64,000 nt of DNA, from contig NZ_CP083693.1 of the NCBI RefSeq assembly GCF_023920105.1, forward strand, positions 1,381,001 through 1,445,000, in the 5' to 3' direction. Origin of the DNA: Bartonella taylorii (GTDB lineage: Bacteria; Pseudomonadota; Alphaproteobacteria; Rhizobiales; Rhizobiaceae). This document shows, piece by piece, positions 27,065 through 37,054 of the stretch. The notes beneath the pieces were generated by a model. The model saw only the letters and a program-made list of their open reading frames with translations, was not told the DNA's origin and did not search any database. The translations under genes and the position numbers were made by a program. Every line of letters starts with the position of its first letter. The first letter of the stretch is position 1.

Positions 27065-29005
27065 ATGGAAAATATGCAGCTAGAAACGACCTATCGTGTT
27101 CTTGCTCGCAAATATCGACCTCAAAGCTTCTCTGACCTCATTGGTCAAGAAGCTATGGTGCGTACCCTTACGAATGCTTTTGAAACAGGCCGCATTGCAC
27201 AAGCATGGATGTTAACAGGAATTCGCGGAGTAGGCAAAACCACAACTGCGCGTATTTTGGCACGTGCACTCAACTACAAAACAAAAGATATTGACCAACC
27301 AACAACCGTATTGAATACACTTGGTGAACATTGTACACAAATCATTGAAGGGCGCCATATCGATGTTATAGAAATGGATGCGGCGTCGCATACGGGTATT
27401 GATGATATTCGTGAAATTATTGAACAAATACGTTATCGTCCTGTTGCTGCACGCTATAAAGTTTATATTATTGATGAAGTCCACATGCTTTCAACGCAAG
27501 CATTTAATGGCTTATTAAAAACACTTGAAGAACCACCAGCGCATGTAAAATTTATTTTTGCAACGACAGAAATTCGCAAAGTTCCCATTACGATTCTTTC
27601 GCGTTGCCAGCGTTTTGACCTACGGCGTATTGAATCGACAATTTTGAGCGCGCATTTGCGCCAAATTGCAAAACGTGAAAACGTAGAAGTGGAAGATCAA
27701 GCACTCTCCATGATTGTTCGCGCTGCGGAAGGCTCTGTACGTGACGCATTATCCATTTTTGATCAAGCAATTGCGCATAGCTATGGTAACGTCAGTGCTC
27801 TTGCAGTGCGTGCTATGTTAGGCTTAGCTGATCAAGCACGTGTTATTGATCTCTTTGAATTTATCATGAAGGGTAATGTTGTAAATGCATTACATGAATT
27901 ACGCAGCCAATATGATGCAGGTGCTGATCCTCTCACTATATTGACAGAATTGGCTGATTTCAATCATCTGGTTACACGTCTACGTTTTACTCCAGAGATA
28001 GCTGAAGATCTCTCGCTTACTGAAGATGAACGTTTAAGAAGCTTAGATTTTTCACAAAAACTTTCCATCCCTGTTTTATCCCGAAACTGGCAAATGTTAC
28101 TCAAAGGCTTACAGGAAGTTAGCCAAACTGCACGTCCGCTTCAAGCGGCCGAAATGTTGCTTATTCGGCTTGCTCACACTGCTGATCTACCAACTCTTGA
28201 TGAAGCTTTGAAAAAGCTTAACCAAGAAAAAATACCACTCACAACCATTCAAAATTCTTCTCATCAAGAGTCTACAAATGCCAACAATGTGGCAAGAGTA
28301 ACAGCTGTATATGCTCATTCTTCCTCAAACGTTTCAAACACACCAGCCAATCAAACAGATTGCAAAACACCCTTGGAAAACCAATTAGACCAAGCCTTAA
28401 AATCAAAAGATCCAATCAAAATTCAAACTCTGGAAAGCACTAAAGCCCCTGAAATAATAGACACTCTTGAAACTTCTCAATCTTTTGATCTTTCTGAAAA
28501 TATTGCAAATTTACCGCATCCCCCCACGCAAACAATAAAAAAAATTACTGAACCTCAAACCGTAGTTATTAATTCTTTGCATGATATTGTTGAATTAGCT
28601 GAAAGATATAATGATATTCCTTTCAAGCTTCTTATTAAAGAATTTGTTCATCCTGTTTCTTTTGAACCAGGGCATATTACTTTGAGACTTGCTGAAGGTG
28701 CCCCACTTTTATTTGCACGCGATATAGAAAAAATGCTTTCCCAATGGACTGGGAAACGTTGGACTATAACACTCGTTCATGAAGGAGGAGGACCAACTTT
28801 ACAAGAAGAAAAGGTAGCTATCCAAAAGAAGCTTTTTTCCAATGCAGAGGCAGATCCTGATATCGCGAAAATCCTCAATCATTTCCCAGAAGCAAAAATT
28901 GTCGATATTCGCCTAAATAAACAAGAAAACGATCTTGATTTATCCCCTGATACTTTTAAAAATACCGAAACTTTTGAAAATGAAAATAATATCAACGATG
29001 AATAA
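27065..29005 (+). CDS. dnaX: DNA polymerase III subunits tau/gamma
   Basis: Clamp-loader ATPase subunit that links the replicative polymerase cores. I choose the ATG at 27065 ([19 protein letters not shown]); the in-frame TTG at 27053 is weaker. The AAA+ domain has Walker [13 protein letters not shown] (about residue 52-63), Walker [11 protein letters not shown] and the sensor region [12 protein letters not shown]. The zinc-module cysteines of the E. coli protein are absent (only one, in GEHC), as in other Alphaproteobacteria. Residues 400-500 are a variable linker and the C-terminal tau domain ends the protein at about 646 residues. I see no convincing slippage signal for a short gamma form. 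Followed by ybaB (15 bases) and recR. Confidence 0.97.
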   Translation: MENMQLETTYRVLARKYRPQSFSDLIGQEAMVRTLTNAFETGRIAQAWMLTGIRGVGKTTTARILARALNYKTKDIDQPTTVLNTLGEHCTQIIEGRHIDVIEMDAASHTGIDDIREIIEQIRYRPVAARYKVYIIDEVHMLSTQAFNGLLKTLEEPPAHVKFIFATTEIRKVPITILSRCQRFDLRRIESTILSAHLRQIAKRENVEVEDQALSMIVRAAEGSVRDALSIFDQAIAHSYGNVSALAVRAMLGLADQARVIDLFEFIMKGNVVNALHELRSQYDAGADPLTILTELADFNHLVTRLRFTPEIAEDLSLTEDERLRSLDFSQKLSIPVLSRNWQMLLKGLQEVSQTARPLQAAEMLLIRLAHTADLPTLDEALKKLNQEKIPLTTIQNSSHQESTNANNVARVTAVYAHSSSNVSNTPANQTDCKTPLENQLDQALKSKDPIKIQTLESTKAPEIIDTLETSQSFDLSENIANLPHPPTQTIKKITEPQTVVINSLHDIVELAERYNDIPFKLLIKEFVHPVSFEPGHITLRLAEGAPLLFARDIEKMLSQWTGKRWTITLVHEGGGPTLQEEKVAIQKKLFSNAEADPDIAKILNHFPEAKIVDIRLNKQENDLDLSPDTFKNTETFENENNINDE

Positions 29006-29019
29006 GGATACTCATTTCT

Positions 29020-29343
29020 ATGCGTGACATGATGAGCATGATGAAAAAAGCCAAAGAAATGCAAGAGAAAATGCAGAAAATTCAAGAAGAAGTAACAAAC
29101 TTACAAGTGACTGGTACTTCTGGTGGTGGTCTTGTCAACATCACCTTAAACGGCAAAAATATCATAACAGAAATCGAAATTGATCCTTCATTACTCAAGC
29201 CTGAAGAAGTTGAAATTCTTGAAGATCTGATTATCGCAGCCTATAATGAAGCTAAAGCAAAAATTGAAATAGCTATAGAAGAAAAAACTAAAAACATAAC
29301 AGCAGGGCTACCACTGCCATCAGGTTTCAAACTCCCATTCTAA
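29020..29343 (+). CDS. YbaB/EbfC family nucleoid-associated protein
   Basis: Small DNA-binding protein that forms dimers with a tweezer-like shape and associates with the nucleoid. The 107 residues begin [21 protein letters not shown], an amphipathic helix, then the conserved [15 protein letters not shown] core and a helical tail ending [14 protein letters not shown] precedes the ATG. It sits between dnaX and recR, the near-universal dnaX-ybaB-recR order, which supports the call. Confidence 0.95.
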   Translation: MRDMMSMMKKAKEMQEKMQKIQEEVTNLQVTGTSGGGLVNITLNGKNIITEIEIDPSLLKPEEVEILEDLIIAAYNEAKAKIEIAIEEKTKNITAGLPLPSGFKLPF

Positions 29344-29379
29344 TGAACCGGATTTTATTTAATCCCTTGGAACGATAAT

Positions 29380-29985
29380 ATGTATAAACACATTGCAGGA
29401 CCTGAAATTGAGCGTCTTATTCAGCTTTTAGCGCGAATACCAGGTCTTGGACCGCGTTCGGCGCGCCGTGCTGCTCTTCACCTTATCAAAAAAAAAGAAA
29501 CATTATTGGAACCTTTAGGAGCAGCAATACAAATAGCAGTAGACAAAGTCTGCATTTGTTCTGTTTGCGGAAATGTAGATACAATTGATCCTTGTTCAAT
29601 TTGCACAGATCCACGCCGCGATGATGCAACAATTATTGTTGTTGAGGATATTGCTGATCTGTGGGCTCTTGAACGCGCAAAAACTTTAGCAGCACGTTAT
29701 CATGTATTGGGTGGACGTCTCTCTGCCTTAGATGGGATAGGTCCTGACGAACTCAAAATCGCTCCCTTAATACAGCGCGTTGTAGAAAACTCGATTACGG
29801 AGATTATTCTAGCGGTCAACGCTACTGTTGAAGGACAAACAACTGCTCACTACATCACTGACCAGCTCTCTAACTTCTCCGTTAAAATTACTCGACTTGC
29901 ACACGGAGTACCTGTGGGAGGCGAGCTCGATTATCTTGATGATGGAACTTTAGCAGCAGCTTTACAAGCGAGAACAAATCTCTAA
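29380..29985 (+). CDS. recR: Recombination mediator protein RecR
   Basis: Works with RecF and RecO to load RecA on gapped DNA. The 201 residues contain the N-terminal helix-hairpin-helix ([16 protein letters not shown], about 19-34) and a four-cysteine zinc finger ([18 protein letters not shown], about 57-74). The Toprim domain follows, with [12 protein letters not shown] and [15 protein letters not shown]. The length is typical and the dnaX-ybaB-recR context is conserved. Confidence 0.98.
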   Translation: MYKHIAGPEIERLIQLLARIPGLGPRSARRAALHLIKKKETLLEPLGAAIQIAVDKVCICSVCGNVDTIDPCSICTDPRRDDATIIVVEDIADLWALERAKTLAARYHVLGGRLSALDGIGPDELKIAPLIQRVVENSITEIILAVNATVEGQTTAHYITDQLSNFSVKITRLAHGVPVGGELDYLDDGTLAAALQARTNL

Positions 29986-30050
29986 AATTTTTCTCTTTTA
30001 CCTATTCTCTCTTTATTCACTATCATTTCTTTTTAGGGGGCAATATTAAA

Positions 30051-31079
30051 ATGATAAAGAAAAATCTCTCACTTTTAAACAACTTTGGTCCTGGTATTCT
30101 AGTATGTTTACTCATATCAGCCTTAGCTTATGGCTTAGAAATTATAGAAACACAACTTTTCGCAGAAGCGTGGCTTGAAAGCCTTGTTTTGGCAATTCTC
30201 TTGGGATCTATTGCCAGTAGTTGTTTTAATTTGCCAACATATTTTCAAAAAGGTATCACCTTTTGTGCAAAAACACTTCTCGAAATTGCTATTGTTCTTT
30301 TAGGAGCAAGCATTAGTATTAACACAGTTCTTTCCGCTGGTTGGAATTTGCTTGCTAGCATCATATTCGTTATATTTGTAACAATTATCCTCAGTTTCTC
30401 CATCGGCCGACTTTTCGGGCTTTCTACACATTTAGCAATGCTAGTCGCTTGTGGAAATGCTATTTGTGGCAATTCAGCCATTGTCGCCGTTGCACCTGTC
30501 ATTAAAGCAAAACATGACGATATAGCTGCGTCAATTGCTTTCACTGCTCTTTTAGGGATTCTTATTATTTTATTTCTACCCTTTTTACATCCACTTCTAA
30601 ATTTGTCATTTAGCCAATACGGTGTACTGGCCGGCATGGTTGTTTATGCTGTACCACAGGTTTTAGCAGCAACAGCATCTGTCTCTTTTGTAAGTGTTCA
30701 AATTGCAACCGTTGTTAAACTGGTGCGGGTTTTAATGTTAGGACCTCTTATTTTCGCTTTGTCAATCATCTATAATCGATCAGCACAAACACGCTTACGT
30801 CTACACACCCTCATCCCATGGTTTATTATTGGTTTTATTATCATGATGCTTGTTCGCTCAAGTGGTCTTATCCCTGAAAAAACTATTAATCCCATCAAAC
30901 TTATCGCTCAGTTGTTGACCGTTATTTCAATGGCTGCATTAGGATTAGGCGTTGATATCCACTCGTTAAAAAAAGCAGGATGGCGCGTCATTTTGGCTTC
31001 GACTTGCTCAATACTTATCCTCGGCATTTGTAGCCTTATCATGATACAATTGAGTGGTATGAATCATATAACTTTTTGA
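30051..31079 (+). CDS. YeiH family membrane protein (UPF0324, putative sulphate exporter family)
   Basis: Integral inner-membrane protein of 342 residues with about ten hydrophobic helices. The family segments ESLVLAILLGSIASS, CGNAICGNSAIVAVAPVI and GVLAGMVVYAVPQVLAA are clear. Members are annotated as putative sulphate exporters, but the transported substrate is largely undemonstrated, so no function is assigned. The ATG has AGGGGG upstream. It stands alone between recR and a 500-base spacer. Confidence 0.88.
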   Translation: MIKKNLSLLNNFGPGILVCLLISALAYGLEIIETQLFAEAWLESLVLAILLGSIASSCFNLPTYFQKGITFCAKTLLEIAIVLLGASISINTVLSAGWNLLASIIFVIFVTIILSFSIGRLFGLSTHLAMLVACGNAICGNSAIVAVAPVIKAKHDDIAASIAFTALLGILIILFLPFLHPLLNLSFSQYGVLAGMVVYAVPQVLAATASVSFVSVQIATVVKLVRVLMLGPLIFALSIIYNRSAQTRLRLHTLIPWFIIGFIIMMLVRSSGLIPEKTINPIKLIAQLLTVISMAALGLGVDIHSLKKAGWRVILASTCSILILGICSLIMIQLSGMNHITF

Positions 31080-31578
31080 AATAACACATTAAAATACTTT
31101 TTCTTTTTTCAGCAGAGTTTGCAAACGCCTCTAAAGGTGTTTATGGACACTGAAATAGTCTTTTTATAAAACTAGGTTAAGATTGCAAAAAAAAATTCTT
31201 TATCATTTTATATATAAAGAACGAATGCGCTTTGATGTTAATAGTAATAGCAAGCGTTCAATTTCTCATTCAACTGCTTTTCAGCACATAATTGCTTGCA
31301 AGCAGTATGGTACAAAAATGCATAATTCAGCAAAAAAATGCTGTTTTTTATTTTTTGCTACTTTAACAAAAATCAAGTTTTTACAAAAAGCTTACAGAAT
31401 ATGCTCTTATTGGGAAAATAATAAATGTGGTTTCATAATTTTTTCCTTTCAAATTGTTTTTGCTTACTATGTGTTGTAACAGGATATAATAAGGATTAAA
31501 TTAACACCCAACGTATCAAATAAAAAACTAGAAAACACAGAAGACTTTTTTATCATATTATCCAACTAAAATATTTTT
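31080..31578. other. Intergenic region before tsaB
   Basis: About 500 bases, AT-rich. A frame from TTG at 31183 (98 codons) has no ribosome site, no family resemblance and unusual composition, so I do not call it. A short stem CAGCA/TGCTG followed by six Ts at 31328-31349 is a weak terminator candidate. The promoter of the tsaB-rimI-miaB group should lie near 31500. Confidence 0.45.
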
Positions 31579-32271
31579 ATGCTTATACTTGCCATAGATA
31601 CTGCTTCAATTTATTGTGCCGTTGCACTCATTCGTCATAAATCGGTCATTGCACACATCAGCGAACGTATGAATAAAGGGCACGCCGAAAAACTCATTGG
31701 ATACATTGCACAAATAACTGACCAAACTAATATTACTCTTGATCAAGTTGATCGTATTGCTGTTAATATTGGACCTGGATCGTTTACTGGTGTACGTGTC
31801 GCTGTTTCAACAGCAAGAGCTTTGGCATTAGCGCTAGAAATACCAGCTGTTGGAATAAGCGCACTTGAGGCACTGGCAGCACAGACGATAACCAACAAAA
31901 ATACTGCACCAGCAATAGCAACCACAGTTGTCATTGATGCCGGAAGAGATATGTTCTATCATCAAAATTTTAATGAAGATCTCACACCTTTAGGACTACC
32001 TGAGTTAAAAACAATTGAAAATATCATCGAAGATTTACCCCAACCAACGAGACTAACTGGTCCAGCAGCTGATATTATTGCACTGTACATTAAAAACAAT
32101 AAGGTAAACAGAAAAATCGTACGAGACCCAATTCTCTGCGAAGCAGCTGATATTGTAAGCTATGCCCATCTTGCTGAAAACAAACAACCACAAAATCCAC
32201 CCTGCCCACTCTATTTACGCAATGCTGACGTAAAACAACAAACCGGTTTTGCTTTACCACGAAAAAAATAA
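31579..32271 (+). CDS. tsaB: tRNA threonylcarbamoyladenosine biosynthesis protein TsaB
   Basis: ASKHA-fold partner of TsaD in making t6A37 in ANN-decoding tRNAs. The 230 residues start MLILAIDTASIYCAVAL and include the conserved HAEKLIGYI helix and the GPGSFTGVRVAVSTARALAL segment (about 70-90). The stop overlaps the start of rimI by one base, a common pairing. The length is normal. Confidence 0.96.
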   Translation: MLILAIDTASIYCAVALIRHKSVIAHISERMNKGHAEKLIGYIAQITDQTNITLDQVDRIAVNIGPGSFTGVRVAVSTARALALALEIPAVGISALEALAAQTITNKNTAPAIATTVVIDAGRDMFYHQNFNEDLTPLGLPELKTIENIIEDLPQPTRLTGPAADIIALYIKNNKVNRKIVRDPILCEAADIVSYAHLAENKQPQNPPCPLYLRNADVKQQTGFALPRKK

Positions 32272-32765
32272 TGTCTGGGTTTTCATTGACAAAAAAATAT
32301 TTTTATATTGCTCCGCTACAAGCTAATGATAGTGCTTCCTTTCATAAAATTCACCAGTACTGTTTTGTTCCTGCTTGGGAAAAACAAGCCTTTGATAATT
32401 TCTTAACAGATCACTCTATCTTTGGATACAAAGCCTCTCTCATTGATCAACCAGATCAAATCGTAGGATTTTGCCTCTGCCGACTCATTCTTGATGAAGC
32501 AGAAATCATCACAATTGCCGTTCATCCTCATTTTCGTCGACAAGGAATTGGCACTTTGCTTATCGATAGTACACTACGCCATCTTCGCCATGAACGTGCT
32601 ATAAAACTTTTCCTAGAAGTAGAAGAGACGAATCTTTCTGCCTTGAATCTTTATCAGCGTTTCCAGTTTCAAAAAATTGCTAAACGCCCTGCTTATTACC
32701 CATCAAAAAACAGTCGCATAGATGCAATCGTTATGCAAAAAACTTTTAAGCAAACAACAGATTGA
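32271..32765 (+). CDS. rimI: RimI-like GNAT acetyltransferase
   Basis: GNAT-fold acetyltransferase, by context the ribosomal-protein S18 N-terminal alanine acetyltransferase. The 164 residues show the acetyl-CoA loop in VHPHFRRQGIGTLLIDSTL (about 84-102) and FLEVEETNLSALNLYQRFQF near the C-terminus, which match RimI. It is translationally coupled to tsaB (ATG overlaps the tsaB stop). Confidence 0.9.
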   Translation: MSGFSLTKKYFYIAPLQANDSASFHKIHQYCFVPAWEKQAFDNFLTDHSIFGYKASLIDQPDQIVGFCLCRLILDEAEIITIAVHPHFRRQGIGTLLIDSTLRHLRHERAIKLFLEVEETNLSALNLYQRFQFQKIAKRPAYYPSKNSRIDAIVMQKTFKQTTD

Positions 32766-32796
32766 GATTTGCGTAAAAAACATTTAGACATGCGCT

Positions 32797-34173
32797 ATGA
32801 ATAAAATAAATTCTAAAAATAAGTCTCCTGTTGCTCCTAAAAAGGTTTTTATCAAAACCTATGGGTGTCAAATGAATGTTTATGACAGCCAACGAATGAC
32901 TGATAGTCTAAGTTCACAAGGTTATGTTACTACACAAACACCAAATGACGCTGACCTTATTCTTGTTAATACCTGTCATATTCGTGAAAAAGCAGCAGAA
33001 AAACTCTATTCTGACCTTGGTCGTTTGCGCGTGCTGCGTCAAGAACGGGCACCTAACAAGCCCCTAATGGTCGGTGTGACTGGTTGTGTTGCACAAGCCG
33101 AGGGTAGCGAAATCTTGCGCCGTGCTCCAAACGTGGATCTCGTCATTGGTCCGCAAATGTATCACCGTTTACCAGACTTGTTAGAAAAAGCCAAACAAGG
33201 CAAAAAAGTTATCGAAACAGACTACGCTGTCGAAGATAAATTTGCTCATTTGCCGCCTCACAATAAACGTGCTGTAAGAAAACGAGGTGTTAGTGCATTT
33301 TTAACAGTGCAAGAAGGCTGTGACAAATTTTGCACTTTTTGTGTTGTTCCCTACACACGCGGTGCTGAAATATCACGACCTGTTGAACAAATTACTGAAG
33401 AAGCACGCCAACTCATTGAAGCTGGTGTCAAAGAAATTACGCTCCTTGGACAAAATGTAAATGGTTGGCATGGACAAAGTGCTCATGGAAAAACTTGGCG
33501 TCTTGGTGATCTTCTCTATCATCTCGCCAAACTGGATGGTTTAAAGCGTCTACGTTATACAACCAGCCACCCGCGAGATATGGATGACAGCCTTATTGCT
33601 GCACATCGAGATCTTGACATATTGATGCCTTACCTGCATCTCCCTGTCCAGTCAGGTTCCGATCGCATCTTAAAAGCAATGAACCGCCAACATAAAAGCA
33701 TTCATTATCTTCAGCTTATCGAAAAAATTCGGACCGCACGACCTGATATTGCTTTTTCAGGCGATTTTATCGTAGGATTTCCAGGAGAAACAGATGAAGA
33801 CTTTGAAGAAACCATTAAACTTATTAAACAAGTGCAATACAGTTCAGCCTATTCTTTCAAGTATTCACCTCGTCCCGGAACAGTTGGTGCAACAATGAAA
33901 AATCATGTTGATGAAGCTGTAAAGGATGCTCGACTTCAACACTTACAAGTTCTTCTTCTTGAGCAGCAAAACGCATTTTTGCGTTCTAAAGTTGGTGAAA
34001 GAACCGATGTTCTCATTGAAAAAGCTGGGCGTTACTCGGGGCAGATGGTAGGTCGTTCACCTTGGCTTTTACCTGTTGTCGTAGAGACACAAGCCTCTAT
34101 GGGCACCGTGCTGACAATTCATATTAAAAATGTGAGTTCAAACAGTTTTGTTGGTGAAATGGCAAATGTATAA
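32797..34173 (+). CDS. miaB: tRNA-2-methylthio-N6-dimethylallyladenosine synthase
   Basis: Radical-SAM methylthiotransferase that converts i6A37 to ms2i6A37 in tRNA. The 458 residues contain the N-terminal cluster cysteines ([20 protein letters not shown] and TGCVAQAEG). The radical-SAM CxxxCxxC is in [17 protein letters not shown] (about residue 175). A C-terminal TRAM domain ends the protein. It follows rimI closely. Downstream phoH, ybeY, corC and lnt form the usual rhizobial order. Confidence 0.98.
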   Translation: MNKINSKNKSPVAPKKVFIKTYGCQMNVYDSQRMTDSLSSQGYVTTQTPNDADLILVNTCHIREKAAEKLYSDLGRLRVLRQERAPNKPLMVGVTGCVAQAEGSEILRRAPNVDLVIGPQMYHRLPDLLEKAKQGKKVIETDYAVEDKFAHLPPHNKRAVRKRGVSAFLTVQEGCDKFCTFCVVPYTRGAEISRPVEQITEEARQLIEAGVKEITLLGQNVNGWHGQSAHGKTWRLGDLLYHLAKLDGLKRLRYTTSHPRDMDDSLIAAHRDLDILMPYLHLPVQSGSDRILKAMNRQHKSIHYLQLIEKIRTARPDIAFSGDFIVGFPGETDEDFEETIKLIKQVQYSSAYSFKYSPRPGTVGATMKNHVDEAVKDARLQHLQVLLLEQQNAFLRSKVGERTDVLIEKAGRYSGQMVGRSPWLLPVVVETQASMGTVLTIHIKNVSSNSFVGEMANV

Positions 34174-34335
34174 ACATATCTCTCATGCCTTATTCACGAC
34201 ATTAAATTTTAGGAAGCTCTTTTATTTTCGAAGAGAATGATTATATCTAAAGCTTGCACTCTACGAAAGATATATTATCTTTTATGAAATTTACTTAAGA
34301 AGTGTGCAACACTTATGTGAATATGGGAGAATAGG

Positions 34336-35445
34336 TTGAAAGCCTCAACCGAAAGAGTAAAGCGCATTAGAGAAAAAGCAAATACCTACCCTGAAAATAC
34401 TGGTATCTTGGGAAAAACAAGTGCATCAGATGTTGACCATGTTGTTTTGATTTTTGAAAATAATCAATATGTAAAAACAGTTTTTGGTAAACTCAACGAA
34501 AATCTTGCTTATATCGAACAGAAACTTGAACTTAATATTCATCCACGCGGTAATGAAGTTTTAATTTGTGGAAATCTTGCTGCTATAAAACGCGCACAAT
34601 ATGTATTACAGCAGCTTTATGAACGCGCCAAAACACATCAAGAGCTCACTTTATCAGATACAGAAGGAGCTATTGCCATGGCAAATTTTCTACAAGAACA
34701 GCAAGAAGCCCCAACAATAACCCAACCTGCAAAAAAACGTATTCTCGCGCGATTAAGTACCCATAAAAAAACAATCCATGCCCGAACCCCAACACAAGAT
34801 GCCTATATATGTGCAATGGAGCGTAATGAACTTGTTTTTGGTGTAGGACCCGCAGGAACAGGCAAAACATATCTTGCTGTTGCCCATGCTACAATGCTTT
34901 TAGAGCGTGGTATCATTGAACGAATTGTCCTTTCACGTCCCGCCGTTGAAGCTGGAGAGCACCTTGGCTTTCTTCCCGGAGATCTTAAAGAAAAAGTCGA
35001 TCCGTATTTACGTCCACTTTATGACGCCCTTTATGATATGATCCCCGTTGAAAAAGTCGAGCGCATTTTAACTTCTGGCGTCATAGAAATTGCCCCTCTT
35101 GCTTTCATGCGCGGACGAACACTTGCCCATGCAGCTGTCATTCTTGATGAGGCACAGAATACCACACCCATGCAAATGAAAATGTTCCTCACACGACTTG
35201 GGGAAGGAACACGTATGATCGTAACCGGTGATGTAAGTCAAATTGATTTGCCTACTGGACAAAAATCAGGTTTAATCGAAGCAATACGCATTCTTTCACA
35301 TATAGAAAATATTGCGATCATTCGTTTTGATGAAAAAGATGTTGTACGCCATCCCCTTGTAGCCGCTATCGTCCGTGCTTATGATCATGATTCTGCTATA
35401 CAAATGAAAAAAATGCCATCCTCAAACACTTCTTCAAAAAAATAA
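34336..35445 (+). CDS. PhoH-like ATPase (YbeZ type)
   Basis: P-loop NTPase of the PhoH family, genetically and often physically tied to YbeY in rRNA processing. It starts with TTG at 34336, with GGGAG six to seven bases upstream and no earlier usable ATG. The 369 residues include a KH-like N-terminal region, Walker A GVGPAGTGKTYLA (about 173-185), RPAVEAGEHLGFLPGD and Walker B AAVILDEAQNTTP. The gene 12 bases downstream is ybeY, the standard partner. Confidence 0.95.
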   Translation: MKASTERVKRIREKANTYPENTGILGKTSASDVDHVVLIFENNQYVKTVFGKLNENLAYIEQKLELNIHPRGNEVLICGNLAAIKRAQYVLQQLYERAKTHQELTLSDTEGAIAMANFLQEQQEAPTITQPAKKRILARLSTHKKTIHARTPTQDAYICAMERNELVFGVGPAGTGKTYLAVAHATMLLERGIIERIVLSRPAVEAGEHLGFLPGDLKEKVDPYLRPLYDALYDMIPVEKVERILTSGVIEIAPLAFMRGRTLAHAAVILDEAQNTTPMQMKMFLTRLGEGTRMIVTGDVSQIDLPTGQKSGLIEAIRILSHIENIAIIRFDEKDVVRHPLVAAIVRAYDHDSAIQMKKMPSSNTSSKK

Positions 35446-35457
35446 ATTCGATTTGTC

Positions 35458-35949
35458 ATGATTACTATTGATATAACTATTGATAACTCTGGGTGGAATG
35501 ATGAAAAAATGCTTTATAATATCACTGAAAAAGCATTAACAACGACAATGCATCACCTTTCATTAGAAAATGTTATAAGTGAGGTCAGTCTGCTTTTTAC
35601 GGATAATAAACATATGGCACAAATCAATGCGCAATGGCGCAATAAAAACGAACCCACCAATGTATTATCCTTTCCTGCTTTTCCACTTAAAGTTGGACAG
35701 ACCCCTGGGCTCATACTCGGTGACATCATTATTGCGCGAGAAACTGTTGCACTTGAAGCATCGACAGAAGGAAAATTATTTCAGGATCATTTGACGCATA
35801 TGATCGTGCATGGTGTTCTTCACCTTCTTGGCTATAATCATGAAACAGATGAGGAGGCTCATCAAATGGAAAAGCTTGAAAGGGAAATTCTTCAAAAGCT
35901 TTTCATAAAAGATCCCTATACTGAATTGGCTTTAAATGATAAAAATTAA
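35458..35949 (+). CDS. ybeY: Endoribonuclease YbeY
   Basis: Zinc-dependent single-strand endoribonuclease needed for 16S rRNA 3' maturation and ribosome quality control. The 163 residues carry the metal site [17 protein letters not shown] (three histidines, about residues 119-129). The conserved NVLSFPAFP and LGDIIIA segments are also present. It follows the PhoH-like gene and precedes corC. Confidence 0.97.
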   Translation: MITIDITIDNSGWNDEKMLYNITEKALTTTMHHLSLENVISEVSLLFTDNKHMAQINAQWRNKNEPTNVLSFPAFPLKVGQTPGLILGDIIIARETVALEASTEGKLFQDHLTHMIVHGVLHLLGYNHETDEEAHQMEKLEREILQKLFIKDPYTELALNDKN

Positions 35950-36034
35950 ATTTTAAAATCAATATCACTATCATAAAAATTTAAAGCCTCTTATGCCTCT
36001 ATTATAAAAGGAAAGTTTAGAAGATTTCAAAATC

Positions 36035-37054
36035 ATGGCAAACAAAATAAATGCACAAAATAACAGTCAAACATCTTCTGATATTGAAGAGCAGCCCTCT
36101 CAGCAAACGAATCATACGGAAAAATACTCCCTGATAAATCATTTGTTTTCGTTTTTACGTGGACGCAATTATACGTCATTGCGTGATGACCTTACCGTTG
36201 CACTCACCGCTAACAATGAAAAAGACACAACCCTCTTCTCACCTGAAGAACGTACTATGCTACATAATATCTTACGTCTACGTGAAGCACGGGTTGATGA
36301 TGTTATGATTCCACGCTCTGAAATCGAGGCATTGGAAATAAACACCTCTCTTGGGGAAGCCCTTAAATGTTTTGCAAAAATTGGCCATTCTCGCGTACCT
36401 GTCTATGCTGAAACTTTAGATGATCCAAGGGGAATGATCCATATCCGCGATATCCTTAATTATATAACCCGTTTTATTATCAATTCACCCCAAACAGAGC
36501 AAAAATCCGATTCACTTCAGTTACGCCATACGGATTTGCGTACCCCAATCGGTGAGTTGGACCTAATTCGAACAGTTCTCTTTGTCCCTAGTTCTATGCT
36601 GGCAAGCAAGTTACTCACACGTATGCAAACCACACGAACACAGATGGCTTTGGTTATTGATGAACATGGTGGCACAGACGGTTTAGTTTCTATGGAAGAT
36701 ATCGTCGAATTAGTCGTGGGTGATATCGAAGATGAACATGATCATATTGACAATGCTATCGTGCGCGAACCCAATAATAGATGGCTTGTTGACGCAAAAA
36801 CTGAACTAGAAGATGTGGAAAAAGCTCTTGGTCCTGATTTTACCGTAGGCGAATATGGTGATGAAGTCGATACTATTGGTGGTTTGATTGTCTCCATTCT
36901 TGATCGCATTCCTACAAAAGGTGAAATCGTTGAAGCTGTGCCTGGTTATCAATTTCGTATTTTAGAAGCAGATAAACGCCGGATTAAGCGGTTGCGCATT
37001 TTTCGCATTCCAGAAAATGAGAATTTTGAGAACAATGCCATCCCTAAAAAATAG
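36035..37054 (+). CDS. CorC/TlyC-type CBS-domain protein
   Basis: Cytoplasmic CBS-domain protein related to CorC and called haemolysin-like in many annotations; probably involved in Mg or Co efflux or envelope homeostasis. The 339 residues show two CBS domains: VDDVMIPRSEIEAL to the GMIHIRDIL region, and PSSMLASKLLTRMQ through DGLVSMEDIVELVVGDIEDEHD. A C-terminal CorC_HlyC domain (GEYGDEVDTIGGLIVS) follows. There is no membrane DUF21 domain. Its end overlaps lnt. Confidence 0.9.
   Translation: MANKINAQNNSQTSSDIEEQPSQQTNHTEKYSLINHLFSFLRGRNYTSLRDDLTVALTANNEKDTTLFSPEERTMLHNILRLREARVDDVMIPRSEIEALEINTSLGEALKCFAKIGHSRVPVYAETLDDPRGMIHIRDILNYITRFIINSPQTEQKSDSLQLRHTDLRTPIGELDLIRTVLFVPSSMLASKLLTRMQTTRTQMALVIDEHGGTDGLVSMEDIVELVVGDIEDEHDHIDNAIVREPNNRWLVDAKTELEDVEKALGPDFTVGEYGDEVDTIGGLIVSILDRIPTKGEIVEAVPGYQFRILEADKRRIKRLRIFRIPENENFENNAIPKK

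Noticed and set aside
28200..28550. Programmed frameshift in dnaX
   Set aside because: There is an eight-A run near 28537, but no E. coli-type slippery heptamer with a nearby stop and stem was seen, so a short gamma form is not supported.
31183..31479. 98-codon frame starting with TTG upstream of tsaB
   Set aside because: No ribosome site, odd composition and no recognisable domain; likely chance in AT-rich DNA.
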